Shown: positions 9,845 to 21,576, counted from the first letter of the stretch. The stretch is DNA of 25,831 bases from Proteromonas lacertae (GCA_002245135.1 NGBS01000685.1:1-25831); one strand, 5' to 3'. Numbers and translations are program-made. Notes: generated by a model not told the origin, from the sequence alone.

Positions 9845-10242
9845 TTAATATATATAGTTACAATTATATACAGTCATAAATGAGCAAAAACAATAAAATA
9901 CTATCACTATGGCATAGCAATTAAAAGTAACCTCGTTATACTGATATTTAGTTATATTCAATGACTCACATCCATATTTCTCCATAAAATTACATTTATT
10001 AGAATATGTGTTATTATTACAACAAATACTTATAGTATTATTTACATTCTCATCTGTTATTGATTTTATCGATATAATATTATACGCACCTACAGCAGCT
10101 GCTACAAATGCTGGTACTATCAAAGAAGCAGAGTAGTATTTTATAGAAAATTGACAAGAAGAAAAATATTCTCCATTATAAACAATGATTATGATATATA
10201 TAAGCATATTATTCCATATGCTAACAACAGCAAACAAAATAG
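9845..10242 (-). CDS. Tetraspanin-like membrane protein (5' end unresolved)
   Basis: A continuous minus-strand frame of about 130 codons. It has hydrophobic segments near the start (MLIYIIIIVY) and middle (SLIVPAFVAAAVGAYNII), a loop with CC then SNKCNFMEKYGC, and a last helix (CYAIVIVFYCFCSFM). The CC...C...GC loop is the tetraspanin signature and matches the relic at 6126-6690. A TAG at 10243-10245 could end a 28-nt intron (GTATGA start), but the preceding sequence is closed in the required frame, so the first exon is missing or unrecognised. It may organise membrane receptors such as the adjacent adhesins; that is conjecture from context. Confidence 0.55.
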
Positions 10243-11152
10243 CTAAATGTTAAAAGTTCATAAATCATACTGTATTAATAAAAATTAAAATATATTATCC
10301 AATATTTCTTGGATAATGAATGCAACTAATAATTATTTCATCCATATCAATAAATAAAAATGAAAAACAAAATATGTTCTTAAATAAATAGGGGAAGTGT
10401 TTTATAGCCTCGAATAGATTCGTTTCAAACTCTATCTCAATATAATACTTGGTTTATTATATATGACAATTTATCGTTCTATTTCACGAAATAATAAGTA
10501 TGAGGATATTACATAGGAACTGTAAGCTTATGTCAATTTTTTGTAATTTTAGCTTTATATTCTTACAATTGATGTAACAATGAAGGTTTAAATAAATAAT
10601 TTAACAACAGCTTTCTTCAATATATATAAAGTGATTGCGTCGTATTTATACCTTATATAATTTCAGAGAAGTATATATATAATTTAAATAGAGATGAGTT
10701 TAATAAATGGTAAGAATTATACAAATAAAATAAGTGAAATATTGAGCAGTAGTAATTGTATTTTATATATAAATGAATTGAATATCTCTACCTTACACCT
10801 CATTCTATTGTATTTTTTGTAAAAACAAAAAAATAGATATATCAAATGCGACATTGAAATGGTCAAGCATTATAGTATTATCTAAAATATTAAGTTGCGA
10901 TATTGATAATACAATTTATATCTATTCAATTAATCAAATTATGAATAGCGTTGGTCAAATCTATTTGTTAGAATTGTGATTATTTTAACACAATATTACT
11001 ATAATTGCAATAAAAAATGAAGATGAATCTAAAAGAGTTTGATTAATCATAAAAATGTCAATAAAATCAGAAATATTAACTCCATATAAATAAATTGAGC
11101 ATTTACAAACCAACAAATAAAAAATTTGGGTAGAAAAGAAATAATTTCTTAA
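10243..11152. other. No gene recognised
   Basis: About 0.9 kb of AT-rich DNA with stops in every frame and no repeat shared with the rest of the window that I could see. It lies beyond the 3' end of the lectin gene. Confidence 0.5.
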
Positions 11153-12698
11153 TTATGGTGAAACAACGTAAAATCCAAAGCTTGATAGATTTTCATAGGA
11201 ATCATAATCACCATAAATTGCCTTCACATCATAGCGAACATTTTCTGATATAGGAAGAGACGAATTAGTTAAACTCTGAAATATTCTTTTTCTGCTGGAA
11301 TAAAATGATATAAATGAGAAACACTTGGTTTTTTCATAATTTATTTGGGTTATTAATTCTCCTTTATGTATATTGTATTCTACAAACTTTGAATGTTTGT
11401 TATTTGTAATTTCAGGTATTTCTATGTTTCCATATAATAAAGTAATTCCAGTAATACAATCATTATTATTATAGATCCTAATTCTTGAAACAGAGTGCTG
11501 TAAAGTAATAGCTTGATTATAACCATCGAAACTATGGTAAGCATTAGAACTTGATCTTATTTCTTTTTCTTTTTTATATTCTCTATGATCTAAATATGGA
11601 TGTTTGAGAAACTTTTCTGATATTGCTGTAAATTCACTATTACTAGGTGTTTTCCACTCAATTCTAATATCTGCATCATTAGAATATTTAGAATGGAACA
11701 AAATGGAAAATGGATAATATCCTTGCTGTCCCTCTTTTATTACTATTGAATACTTTTCATTCTGGAGAACTACTGGTTTTTCATTATTAAAATATAAAGA
11801 ATATATTCCCTTACCTAAAAAAAAGAACTCATAAGTTCCATCAACTTCAAAATATAAGGATGCTGTCATTTTACTATACAATGGTCCATAATTACCTCCA
11901 ATTTCCACACAACTATTATTACAAGAATATCTTGTTTCGTTAAATACATTCACATATTGAATAATCTGTTGATTATCTTCAAATAGATTATAAATTTCTT
12001 CAAATTTTGACCAATCCATTTCATGATGCGATATTCTAGCTAGTAGTCCTACACTGCCATCATTACTCCATGGATCTATTATGTCGTATTTTAATTCGAT
12101 ACTTACTTCGGATGATTCAGTAATACATTTAATTATGGCAGTTTTATTTGTCTCAGTTGTAGCGGTTGATGCTATTCCTCTTATAGCGCCTGATACTCTG
12201 TCAATTTCTATACCATTTGGCAAACCATCAGCCAAAAATACTGCTACATAATGATTACAAGTTGGAGAAACCACGTGGTTCGGATAATTCTTCATAAACA
12301 ATACCTGATTAATATTGTAATTACATGATAGATTATCTATGACTTCAATTCTAATCACAACTTTAATCACATCTGAAGAGCCTCTTCTTCCTACTGATAC
12401 AGTATAACTTGATTCAGCAGACGTATAGGTTGGTGTTCCAGATATTAAACCAGTTGTCTCTACACCAATGACAGTGTTTATCTCCATTCCTGTTGGTAAA
12501 CTAGGTGTAACTGAGATAGATCCAACTTCAAAATTGCATAATAATCTTAATGATCCTTTTACTTCTTTTATCATTTTTAATTTACCTCTGTTCTCGTAAC
12601 TACATTTGTAATCTTCACACTTTACTATAAAATAAATAATAAATATAATATATACCACTAATTATAAAAAAACAAAGCAATATAAGAGTTAAGATCAT
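11153..12698 (-). CDS. Secreted He_PIG-PA14-jacalin lectin
   Basis: About 500 residues, probably secreted. After a hydrophobic leader come two He_PIG beta-sandwiches (roughly 35-115 with GLISGTP, and 115-195 with GAIRGIAS). Then a PA14 module (about 200-345; GLLARISHHEMDW ... TYEFFFLGKGIYSLYFN) and a jacalin-type lectin fold (about 360-500; SRIRIYNNNDCITGITLLYG, ending FGFYVV). PA14 and jacalin domains usually bind glycans, so a carbohydrate-binding surface or secreted role is likely. The first ATG is at 12698 (MILTLILL). Reaching the main frame needs a leader intron of 50 nt, or of 17 nt if the nearer TAG is used; the latter gives the better signal peptide. There is no transmembrane anchor. 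The gene is divergent from the adhesin gene. Confidence 0.85.
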
Positions 12699-12814
12699 GA
12701 GATGCTAAATGTTAAGATAGTCCAATTAAATCAATTATTTAAGATTTTACGTAAAAGCTATTGGATTTTCAATGTGGTGCGAAAAAACGAATGAAAATTC
12801 TATTTTTAATAAAA
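12699..12814. promoter_or_regulatory. Divergent promoter between lectin and adhesin genes
   Basis: Only 116 bp separate the two start codons, so both promoters and 5' leaders must lie here. It is AT-rich and no known box is recognised. Co-regulation of the two surface proteins is a fair inference from the spacing. Confidence 0.55.
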
Positions 12815-15800
12815 ATGAAATTTGAAGTGCTGTATGTTCTTTGTATATCTAATTTTATTTTATTTTGAGTAGTACTATATGTAATACCTTCATTGTGTAT
12901 TGATGGTTTCAACTATGAGTATAATCATTGTCATTTGAAAGTTGGAGAAGAAGCTATAATCAATAAACCAATTGGATTAAAAGAAGGTTCGTATACTGTA
13001 TATAAAGAATTACCAGAAGGTTTGTGGCTTGACCCATACAGTGGATATATTTCTGGAGCTCCAACTGCTGAATCAAGGGATATTACACCATAACATATAA
13101 TGCAGGAAAAGAAGATGCTGCTGTCTGCAAATTAAAAATTGTTTGTATGTTAATAAACTCTAATTTCTCTAGGTATGTCTACTCCTGTTATAAATTGTGG
13201 TATTTCAAAACTTACAGCTGTGTTTCTCATTAATACAGTTATAGTTTGTACAACCACTGATGATGCTTTAGAAAATGAATGGTCAATTTCACCAAAAGAA
13301 GTAAAAGGTATTAGTCAAGATGGTCCATATTTGATATTTCATAATTTCAATCCATATACTAACATGAATATTACTATTGAAGCTAGAAATGCAGCTGGAA
13401 TTGGTATTTTTAATATTGAAATTGGTAAAGTTGAAAATCCTGAATTAAATGAAGGTATTTATGTTAGATTCAATGATTTGGAAACAACACGATGTGGTGA
13501 TTATTATGATGGTATATCTGTTTATGACTTCTATGAAGGTGTAATGAATGATTTATATGGTTTAACAAATTTTGAACAATGGAAAAGTAAGATGGGAATA
13601 TCTGTTTCTAGAAAGGTAACAACGTTTAATGGAACAATGGATGGATTTATTGATATTGAAGCAGCTGGTGAATATACATTCTATATGCAAACTGGTAATG
13701 AAATGAATGGTCGAGTGTTTATTGATGATGTAGAAATATTATCAGATTGGAGTGAATGTAAAGAATTTAATGAATCATTACAATTATCCAAAGTGAAACT
13801 AGGGAGTGGTTTGCGAAGGGTATCAATCGAATTCATGGGAGGTGAAGGATTAGATTTCCACTTTGTATTTGATTATTCACTTCCAGGTAGTTCAGAAAGA
13901 AAAATAATTCCATTTAAATATTCCAAATCTTCTTTTGATCCAGTAATGTTTTTATCTACCGATTCTTTAGAAGTAAGTTGGTTATGTGATTCTTATAGTT
14001 TAACTGCTCTTCATGTTGAAAGAGGTAAAGCTGAAAGTTGTTGGATAAGTAATAATGCAGAATTACCCGAAGGATCAGAAGTAACAGTTGATGGTATAAA
14101 AGGTCATCCACAATCTGTTATGGATCAAACAGAATATAAAGTGAAATGTAAAAATGGAGATAGTGAAACAAATGAAATAACAATAAAACTTCGTGTGACA
14201 AAGAAAACAATAGAAGGAGTTCTATCTTATTATTATAAACCTCATAATTTTGATACAAGTTTATTTACCAAATATGGACCAAGTGTAGATGGTTTAGAAG
14301 CATCTTACATTCAAAAGCAAAATCAGCCATTTATAGAAGAAACTCAAGAGAAACTTCATCCTGAAGGATTGAGTATCGAATTTCTTGATGATTATGGTGT
14401 TTATTGGGAAGGTTATCTTCATCCACAAAAAGAAGATATTGGTATTAATACTTTCAAAATAAATGCCGAAGGTGGTTATTGGATTTATATTGATAATAAA
14501 GAAATATTATCTAAACCTGGAAGAAATAAGGTAGATAATCCAAGTTATTTTGATTATAATTTAACTGATGATTCATTCTTTGTTCAAATCTATTATGTTT
14601 CCCATTATGGTTATTCATCATTCACAGTTTCGAAGAAGTTGATTAGTGAAACTGAAGATGATTATAGTGATTTCCTTCCATTTAGATACGTTCCAGTAAA
14701 TGACTATTTCTTAATGAGTCAAAGTACAGCAACTTATTTAAGAGGTCAAGAAGTAGAAAATAATGGAGTTCCAGTCGAAAATTTTGATTGTAAAGATGTA
14801 AAAGTTAATCCTCCATTACCCGATGGTTTAGAAGCTCATTGTTCAAATAATCCATTCAATCCCGTAATAATAGCAGGAACTCCAACATCAGAAAGATTTA
14901 TTGAAATGAAAGAACATACAGTAACAGTAATAAGTTCAAAAGATAAATCTGTTTCAACAAGCATTTATATTTCTGTAAAGCGTATATATAATTATTAGTT
15001 ATAAATTGATTATATAGCTGTTGAATCACCAGATGGTTTTTATATATTAGATCTTCAAACTGGAAATAAATATACAGATGAGATTACTTTAGTTATTGGT
15101 GAATTTTATGATCTTCAGTTCCATGTAGAAAGTGGATATGTAATAGGATTTGAAACAGTGGATCTTCCATTAGGGTTTCAATACTTTAAAGATAGTTCAA
15201 CCCTTTCTGGAAGTGCGAAAGAAATATTAGATGCAAAACTAACAGTAAATGCAATTTTTGGACTTTCAGATGGTGATAGTAAAGAATTTACATTTAAAAT
15301 AAAAGCTGATGGTGGGTGTGAAAATGGAAAACTACATGTATTTCATTTTAGTAATGATTTTGTTGATAATGGACAGTATATAAAACTTACTGTAACTGCA
15401 TCAAATAATAATGTGGTATTTGATGTGTATGAAAAAGAAACAGTTAATTTACCTCGTAGTTACAGTATATGTCTCCCAGAAGATACTTATAAAATAGTGG
15501 TAAGTGGAAAGTTTGATTATTATTTAACAATTTATAATAATGGTTTAAGAATTTATAGACTACATGCTAATTATCCTAATACTGAATCTCAAACTATAAA
15601 CCTAAACACAGGTATAAATTATTATTTAAAATGTTATAATTATTATGTGTAATAGAACCTGTTTTACCTAAATTCAAATATACAACAAATAATACAACAT
15701 ATTATCAAAATGATGAACTACTTTTAATTCCAAAGATTGAAGCATATATTGAATATTTCACCATTACACCTTCTACATTACCAAAAAGTATTGTATTTAA

Positions 15801-18800
15801 CAATATAACAGGAAGAATATATGGAAGAGCTGATGAAGTAACAAATTCAACAAATTATAAGATTACAGCTTATAATGATGTAGGTGAAGTTAGTGTAGAA
15901 ATGATAATACAAGTTCTTTCAGACACACAAGAAGATGATTGTGAAAATGCTGAAAAATTCTTAGTTGGATCTACATTATATGTTGGAGATCATTACGATA
16001 TACCTGCTTATCAGTTAATAAATTCAAAAGATGAAGTTGTGTTTGAAAGATCAAAGAATTCATTTTTTGGAAGTAGCATTGACAGAGTAAAGATGTGTAT
16101 AACAAAAGGATTATATACTTTGAGATTAATTGATTTCAGTGGACGTGGATGGGGAAATTCAAATATAACCATATCAGTTGGAAAATCAGTTATAGGGACA
16201 TACACAGTATTTGATACTGATAATGGTGAAGTAAATAAAACATTTAACTGTATGTAAAATTATATTATTATTTATTAAATAGTTAATTATATTATTGATA
16301 CACATACTGAATGGCAATATAGTCAACATTATTTTCCAAATTGGGAATTTAAGAATGGTTCAGTTTCATGGCAATCATCAACAATCAAAGCACTTCCACA
16401 AACATCACTCTCTAAGCCAACATATTATTTAAGATATGCATTAACATTCTCTAAATATGATCAGTATGCAGGATATTTCATTAGAATTAAACATAAATCA
16501 GGTGTAATTGTGAGAGTAAATGGAAGAGTAATATTTCGAGATAATTTACCAGTTGGTGATGTCAATGAAAATACACCTGGAGATACTGTGTATGAAAGAG
16601 CAAAAGAAGAGAATTTCATATTGCCAATCGATGATTTAAATGAAACAGCAATTATAACTTATGAAATACATAAAAGTCCAAATGATGATAATTTCCCCAA
16701 CGAAGATAAATTTTTTATATTCCCATTAGTTGGAGATAATGATGAAGATTGTATTATATTATCACTTCATGGAGGAAGAGTGATAGATTCATCAAGTAAA
16801 AATTATGGTATTAAATATACAGATTATACATCTGAAAATGCATTTGATTTATCAACTGGACCAGGATGGAGAGATTGGTATGGCACTGTTGATGGTTACT
16901 CATATGCAGATTATTCATTTGGTGAAAATAATCATTATGCTTTTAATCAGTTCACCATCTTTGCCTTTACTGATTATCCCTATAATTGTCCAATAAAAGT
17001 ATTACTAAGTGGTGTGACAGATACAAGAAAAGTTGATATAGTTTCATTAGATCCAGTTGAGTATTTCGCATTGAAGAAAGTTCAATTATCACCTGGAAGA
17101 GCAACCTTCAATGTAGATCCTTATACATTATATAATAGTTTAAGAGTAGATATACCAAAATCTAACCAATATGAATGGGATAAAAAGCAAATGGGAGTAG
17201 AAAAAATTGGATATCATTTATGTCGTACTAAGAAATGTCCTATTAATTCTATAGCAAATCTTCCAGAAGGAATATCCAATACATTCTTTAAAGCAAATTG
17301 TACAACTCCAGGTTTATCTGGTGAAAGCTTTTTCTACTGTTCAAACTTTGGTATTTGGATTGAAGTAAATACAACATGTGAAAAACCTCCCAAATTTATC
17401 AATTCAGAAAAGACTTTTACTTTTGAAGCTGGAGTATATTATGATATTGAATCAATATATGAAGTAACAGGAAATCCAACATATTATAATTTTAACTGTC
17501 CTAGTTGTCCACCAAATAAATTTATTCCTGAATTATATTATGATAAAGGCAGTGGTTTAATAACTGGGGTTCCAATAAAAAGTGGGACATTTATAGTAAC
17601 ATTTACAGCTTCGAATAACTACGGATCAGATGAAATAACAATGACATTAATTGTTAAACCAGCCAATAATCTTATTATATGGGGATATTTAAGAAATTTT
17701 CTAGCTGATGTTTATGAAGAATTAAAACCTCATCAATTATTCAGGATAGAAAGTCCTTTTCCAGTGGCATATAGTGTAGAGAAACTTCCACAAGGTTTAT
17801 ACTTAAATTCATCAGCTGGTTATCTTTATGGTAAAGCAGTTGCGCCAAGTGATAAAGAATATTTATTTACTATTAAGAATACAGCAGGTCAATATGCTAC
17901 AAGAACAATTAGAATTATAATCACATTACCTTTTACACCAGTAATGGTTGAATCTGTAGATAAATTGGAATTGGTTTATATGATGGATTATCAGAATCAA
18001 TATCCAATAGTGTGTTATGCTGAGAAATTATCTTACAGAATTGATAAAGATTTACCTTCAAATTTAACTTATAATACAATGACAGGTGCAATAAGTGGAA
18101 AAGTGACAGCTCCAATTCAATCAGCTGTTAATTATACATTCTCATGTTATGCTAGTGGTGAAACAATTTCCAAAGTAATTCCAGTTTCAATAATTGAATC
18201 AGATAATCCAGTAATAATAAGTCAAAATGAATCAGTTGTATTATGTACAGGAGTAGAATTATTCAATGCTCAATTCTTTGTAGTGAGTGGTTCAAATTTA
18301 GTTTTCTCAATCACTCCAACATTACCTATTGGAATAACAATGGATTCAAAGAATGGAAGATTTTCTGGTTATGCCAAAATAGTTAGTCAAAATACAACTT
18401 ATACAATCAATATATCCAATGGAAAAGTGTCAATTCAATTGAAAATGTCAATCAAAGTAATAAAAAGTGAAACACCAGTGATTCCTGATTCAACAGTAAA
18501 AGTAGATGTAACAGTTGCAACAGGAGCGTTAGTGTCAATTCAATTATTTGATGTAATTGGAGATGGTTTATCAGTTTCAGTAAATCCATCATTACCAGAT
18601 GGTTTTATGATTTATCCATCTGGTTATTTACAAGGAGTATCAGTTGTTGATGTTGCACCACAAGATTATTTAATTACAGTAACAGATATGAAAGGCAAAT
18701 CAGCAAGTGTCACAATCAGAATAGAATTTAAAGCAAAAAAATGTTCAGCAAATGGTGGTTTTCCAGAAACTTTAGTAGGTAATAATGCTATAATGAAATG

Positions 18801-19062
18801 TGGAGGAGGTCGATCTGGTTATATAATGAGAAGATGTATTTATGTAGATGGAAATGCAGTTTGGCAGAATCCTATCGATGAATGTTCAGGAAGTATAGTT
18901 GGTCCTTTAATAGGAATAATAATTGGTTGTATTATTGGAGGAGGAGTTTTATTTTTAGGAGGTTATTGTATTTATGTTCGAATAGGAGGAAGAACAAAAC
19001 ATGTTAGAAAAACCACAGAGCATATAGTTGATGCTTTGAAAGATTCAGGTGTGAGAATATAA
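12815..19062 (+). CDS. Giant PA14 / He_PIG type I membrane adhesin
   Basis: Six exons with introns 12843-12872, 13145-13172, 14982-15017, 15612-15655 and 16250-16282 (28-44 nt, GTAT...TAG) encode about 2,025 residues. The first intron removes an in-frame TGA and gives the signal peptide MKFEVLYVLLLYVIPSLC. Next come He_PIG (LPEGLWLDPYSGYISGAP), PA14-1 (about 195-350), He_PIG, PA14-2 (about 448-605), further He_PIG and beta-rich segments, and two Cys-rich patches (KKCPIN...; KKCSANGG...). A Gly/Ile-rich helix (about 1971-1997) and a short basic tail end it. One base is missing near 13088, inside the first He_PIG domain. It is the only break, and with it allowed for the exons sum to an exact multiple of three. 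The likely role is cell adhesion or glycan binding. Confidence 0.88.
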
Positions 19063-19109
19063 TCATACTTTGATAGTTATTATTTCATTTTATTATTTAT
19101 TTACTTCTA

Positions 19110-19172
19110 GTTGATTCATCTACACACACATTTTCTCTCACTTTCATTTTCACAATCAAACACTTTATGTTT
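19110..19172 (+). repeat. Shared 5' element upstream of CHHC gene copy 1
   Basis: The TTGATTCATCTACACACAC...CACTTTCATTTTCACAATC element lies between the adhesin stop and the CHHC start codon. It also lies in sense orientation before the SPOC/TND gene copies, so it is more likely a promoter or 5' leader than adhesin 3' UTR. Confidence 0.5.
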
Positions 19173-19197
19173 CAGGTCATTCAATACAGAAAAAAAA

Positions 19198-19365
19198 ATG
19201 AAAAATCATTTATTATGTTGTTCAGGTAGATTGGATTCATACATCAGGTATGATATGTGTCCATATAGTAATGATCATATAATTGATATAAAAACGTTAA
19301 AAGATCATATAAAAACATGTCCAAATAATTCAGACAATATTCACAATTATAAAAGGAGTGAGTAA
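19198..19365 (+). CDS. 55-residue CHHC (U11-48K type) zinc-finger protein
   Basis: The frame runs from ATG 19198 to TAA. Its core, MCPYSNDHIIDIKTLKDH then IKTCP, has the C-P-x4-H ... H-x3-C-P spacing of the CHHC zinc finger. That finger is known from U11-48K (minor-spliceosome 5' splice-site recognition), TRM13 (tRNA methylation) and GTSF1 (Piwi partner). The single-finger size resembles none exactly, so an RNA-binding role is the most that can be inferred. It follows the adhesin by 135 bp and faces the SPOC gene tail to tail. An almost identical second copy at 21275-21442 argues for selection or very recent duplication. Confidence 0.7.
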   Translation: MKNHLLCCSGRLDSYIRYDMCPYSNDHIIDIKTLKDHIKTCPNNSDNIHNYKRSE

Positions 19366-19434
19366 TAAAATATAATTAATGATTAATTCTATATTATATA
19401 AAAATTTGTATGTTTAACTTGAAATTACATATTA

Positions 19435-20619
19435 TCATTCGTGATTTTTGTAAAATAATCCAATTATCACCCCAGCATCCAGTTTTCTAATATGAAATAC
19501 ATCAGTCTGATTACATTTAGGAAATAAATATAGTTTACCTTCACATATATCACATACTACACATCTATTTTTATTTTTCATATATTTTAACAATCTTTCA
19601 TATCCTTTTCTGTCTACACTAGAATAAGGCATAATATAAAACAAAACATGAAGAGTTTTACGGTAAGCTTCATCAATAACTAAATTAATTTGTGTTGTAA
19701 ATGGGAAATTAATTTCACTTGGAAATTCTATTATATCAATTTGGACTTGAAGTAAGTAAATTTTTGCGAAACAAAAGAATTTATTTTGAATAAATAATTT
19801 ACTGATACAATATACTTCCATCGGATTTATATCATAGTTTCTTAATATTTTACTATCTATAGATTGTGGTGGTAGTGATCGTATAGGACTTCGATCTCTT
19901 CTTCTCCAATCATTTTCTTTTATATCTTTTTCTCGACATTCTCTAGCTATATGACCTATTCCATGACATCTATAACATTCTATTTCTTTTCTAAAAGAAT
20001 TTCTTCTTCTTTTCTCTTTATTATCATATGATCTACTATTACAGTTGTTTAAATAAGTATTATTATTGCTCATTTCATCAATTTCTTTTCTTCTTTCATT
20101 ATTATTATTTTTTTTTTTTATTTCATCATTGTGCATATAATAACTATTATTTATCATATTTTCTTCATCATCACTACATTTTAATTGTTTATCTTGTTTG
20201 TCACAATCGCTTGAATTGTATTCTAAATCAACTGCTGTTTCATTCTTCAATTCTTCTCTTCCAACTTTTGATAAACAAATTGAAGAAGTTGACTTACTTT
20301 TCATCTCTTTTACCCATTTATCGATTAAATTCTCTATATAAGCTTTGTAAACAATAGTGTTCTCTTATAAATGCTTCTTCTGACTCTATTATACTCTCTT
20401 TTATTAACTCTTCTAACTCACTCTTCTAATAAACACCATTAAAAGTATATTAATACCTTCAACATATCTTCTGTTACTGTAATCTTCATCAACTCTTGAA
20501 CTGAAGCATAAAGTAGGTTGTCGTTCTAATATTTTACTATCAGATAGTTATACCTTCTCAATCATTGCATCTTCTATCTCTTCCTTTAATTTAGTAAGCA
20601 ACTCCATATCTCTATTCAT
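19435..20619 (-). CDS. TND - CCHC zinc knuckle - SPOC nuclear protein, full-length copy
   Basis: Starts at ATG 20619, with phase-0 introns 20526-20553 (28 nt) and 20426-20456 (31 nt), and would encode 374 residues. Residues 1-85 form a TFIIS-N/Med26-like helical bundle (ELMKITVTEDML ... LYRDLIDKWVKEM). A polar linker leads to a knuckle CYRCHGIGHIAREC (195-208). Residues 245-374 match SPOC (VLFYIMPYSSVDRKGYERLL, GKLYLFPK, GVIIGLFY). SPOC proteins of the PHF3/Bye1/Spen kind bind phosphorylated partners such as the RNA polymerase II tail. One extra base near 20330 shifts the frame within the TND; two partial copies lack it, so it is a recent mutation or a sequencing error. The zinc knuckle is Gag-like but the SPOC domain argues for a cellular gene. 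Confidence 0.78.
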
Positions 20620-20814
20620 TAGTTTTATCAAATAATAATTCAAATAGGAATTTAGTATATACTTGACTCAGATCTTGTTAGATTTCATTTTCATTTTATT
20701 GCAAAAGTAAGAAGAATGAAACGAAAATTAGATGAAATAATTAGTATATGTAAAGATATATAACATATTATTGATGTAGAAATCGTAGAAGTGTTGTTGA
20801 TTGTGAAAATGAAA

Positions 20815-20872
20815 GTGAGAAAGAATGTGTGTATAGATGAATCAACTAGAAGCAAATAAATAAATAATTTTT
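20815..20872 (-). repeat. Shared 5' element upstream of the full-length SPOC gene
   Basis: Minus-strand instance of the element seen before the CHHC genes, 195-255 bp upstream of the SPOC start codon. Just beyond it the decayed SPOC C-terminus begins in the opposite direction, so this is the turning point of a local inverted duplication. Confidence 0.5.
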
Positions 20873-20891
20873 AACAGTCCTATTCATTCTC

Positions 20892-21240
20892 TAAAGATAG
20901 TAATAAATTAAGAAAATATAATGTAAATCCGATAGAAAAATTTTATGTTATGAAATTATTTATTCAAAGTGAATTTTTTGTACTACAAAAATTTACTTAC
21001 TTCAAGTCAAAATTGATTTAGTTATAAATAATAGAAGAAGCTCACCGTTAAACTCATTACGTTTTATTTTATATTATGCCTTACTCTAGTGCATATAGAA
21101 AAGGATATGAAAGATTGTTAAATCCTGTGAAATATAAAAAAGTATGTAGTATGTGATATTTGAAAAAAACTGATGAGTATTAGAAAACTGGATGAGATAA
21201 TTGGATTATTTTACAAAAATCACGAATGATAATATGTAAT
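20892..21240 (+). pseudogene. Decayed SPOC-domain C-terminus, right arm
   Basis: A plus-strand copy of the last third of the SPOC gene (compare 19435-19860 on the minus strand). MPYSSAYRKGYERLL can still be read, but internal deletions and frame changes remove the rest of the domain. With the CHHC copy and adhesin tail that follow, it forms an inverted, older copy of the adhesin end-CHHC-SPOC unit. Confidence 0.74.
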
Positions 21241-21274
21241 TTTATTATATATTCTATTACTCTACCTCTGCCAT

Positions 21275-21442
21275 TCATTCACTTCTTTTATAATTGTGAA
21301 AATTGTCTGAATTATTTGGACATGTTTTTATATGATCTTTTAACGTTTTTATATCAATTATATGATCATTACTATATGGACACATATCATACCTGATGTA
21401 TGAATCCAATCTACCTGAACAACATAATAAATGATTTTTCAT
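21275..21442 (-). CDS. 55-residue CHHC zinc-finger protein, copy 2
   Basis: Intact, and differs from 19198-19365 by essentially one residue (NFHNY for NIHNY near the C-terminus). All four zinc ligands (C-P, H, H, C-P) are kept. It follows an adhesin-tail fragment and carries the same 5' element at 21470-21530. Its survival beside clearly dead neighbours suggests either recent gene conversion with the first copy or continued function. Confidence 0.68.
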   Translation of the reverse strand: MKNHLLCCSGRLDSYIRYDMCPYSNDHIIDIKTLKDHIKTCPNNSDNFHNYKRSE

Positions 21443-21576
21443 TTTTTTTTCTGTATTGAATGACCTGAAACATAAAGTGTTTGATTGTGAAAATGAAAGT
21501 GAGAGAAAATGTGTGTGTAGATGAATCAACTAGAAGTAAATAAATAATAAAATGAAATAATAACTATCAAAGTATG

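Noticed and set aside
12893-13093. A ciliate-type code with TAA or TAG read as glutamine
   Set aside because: Intact exons end at TAA or TGA exactly where expected, and every in-frame stop inside a gene is removed by a small intron or lies in a decayed copy.
19435-20304. Retroelement Gag suggested by the CCHC zinc knuckle
   Set aside because: The same frame carries a SPOC-like domain after the knuckle and a TND before it, with spliceosomal introns. No protease, reverse transcriptase or integrase motif is seen nearby.
20028-20357. Hydrophobic plus-strand frame opposite the SPOC gene
   Set aside because: Antisense of an Asn/Lys-rich linker; low-complexity Tyr/Phe/His composition.
20640-20870. 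Small plus-strand gene (MKRKLDEII...) divergent from the SPOC gene
   Set aside because: It can be spliced to about 35 codons, but it lies in the SPOC 5' flank, has no recognisable fold, and the match among copies is better explained by duplicated promoter DNA.
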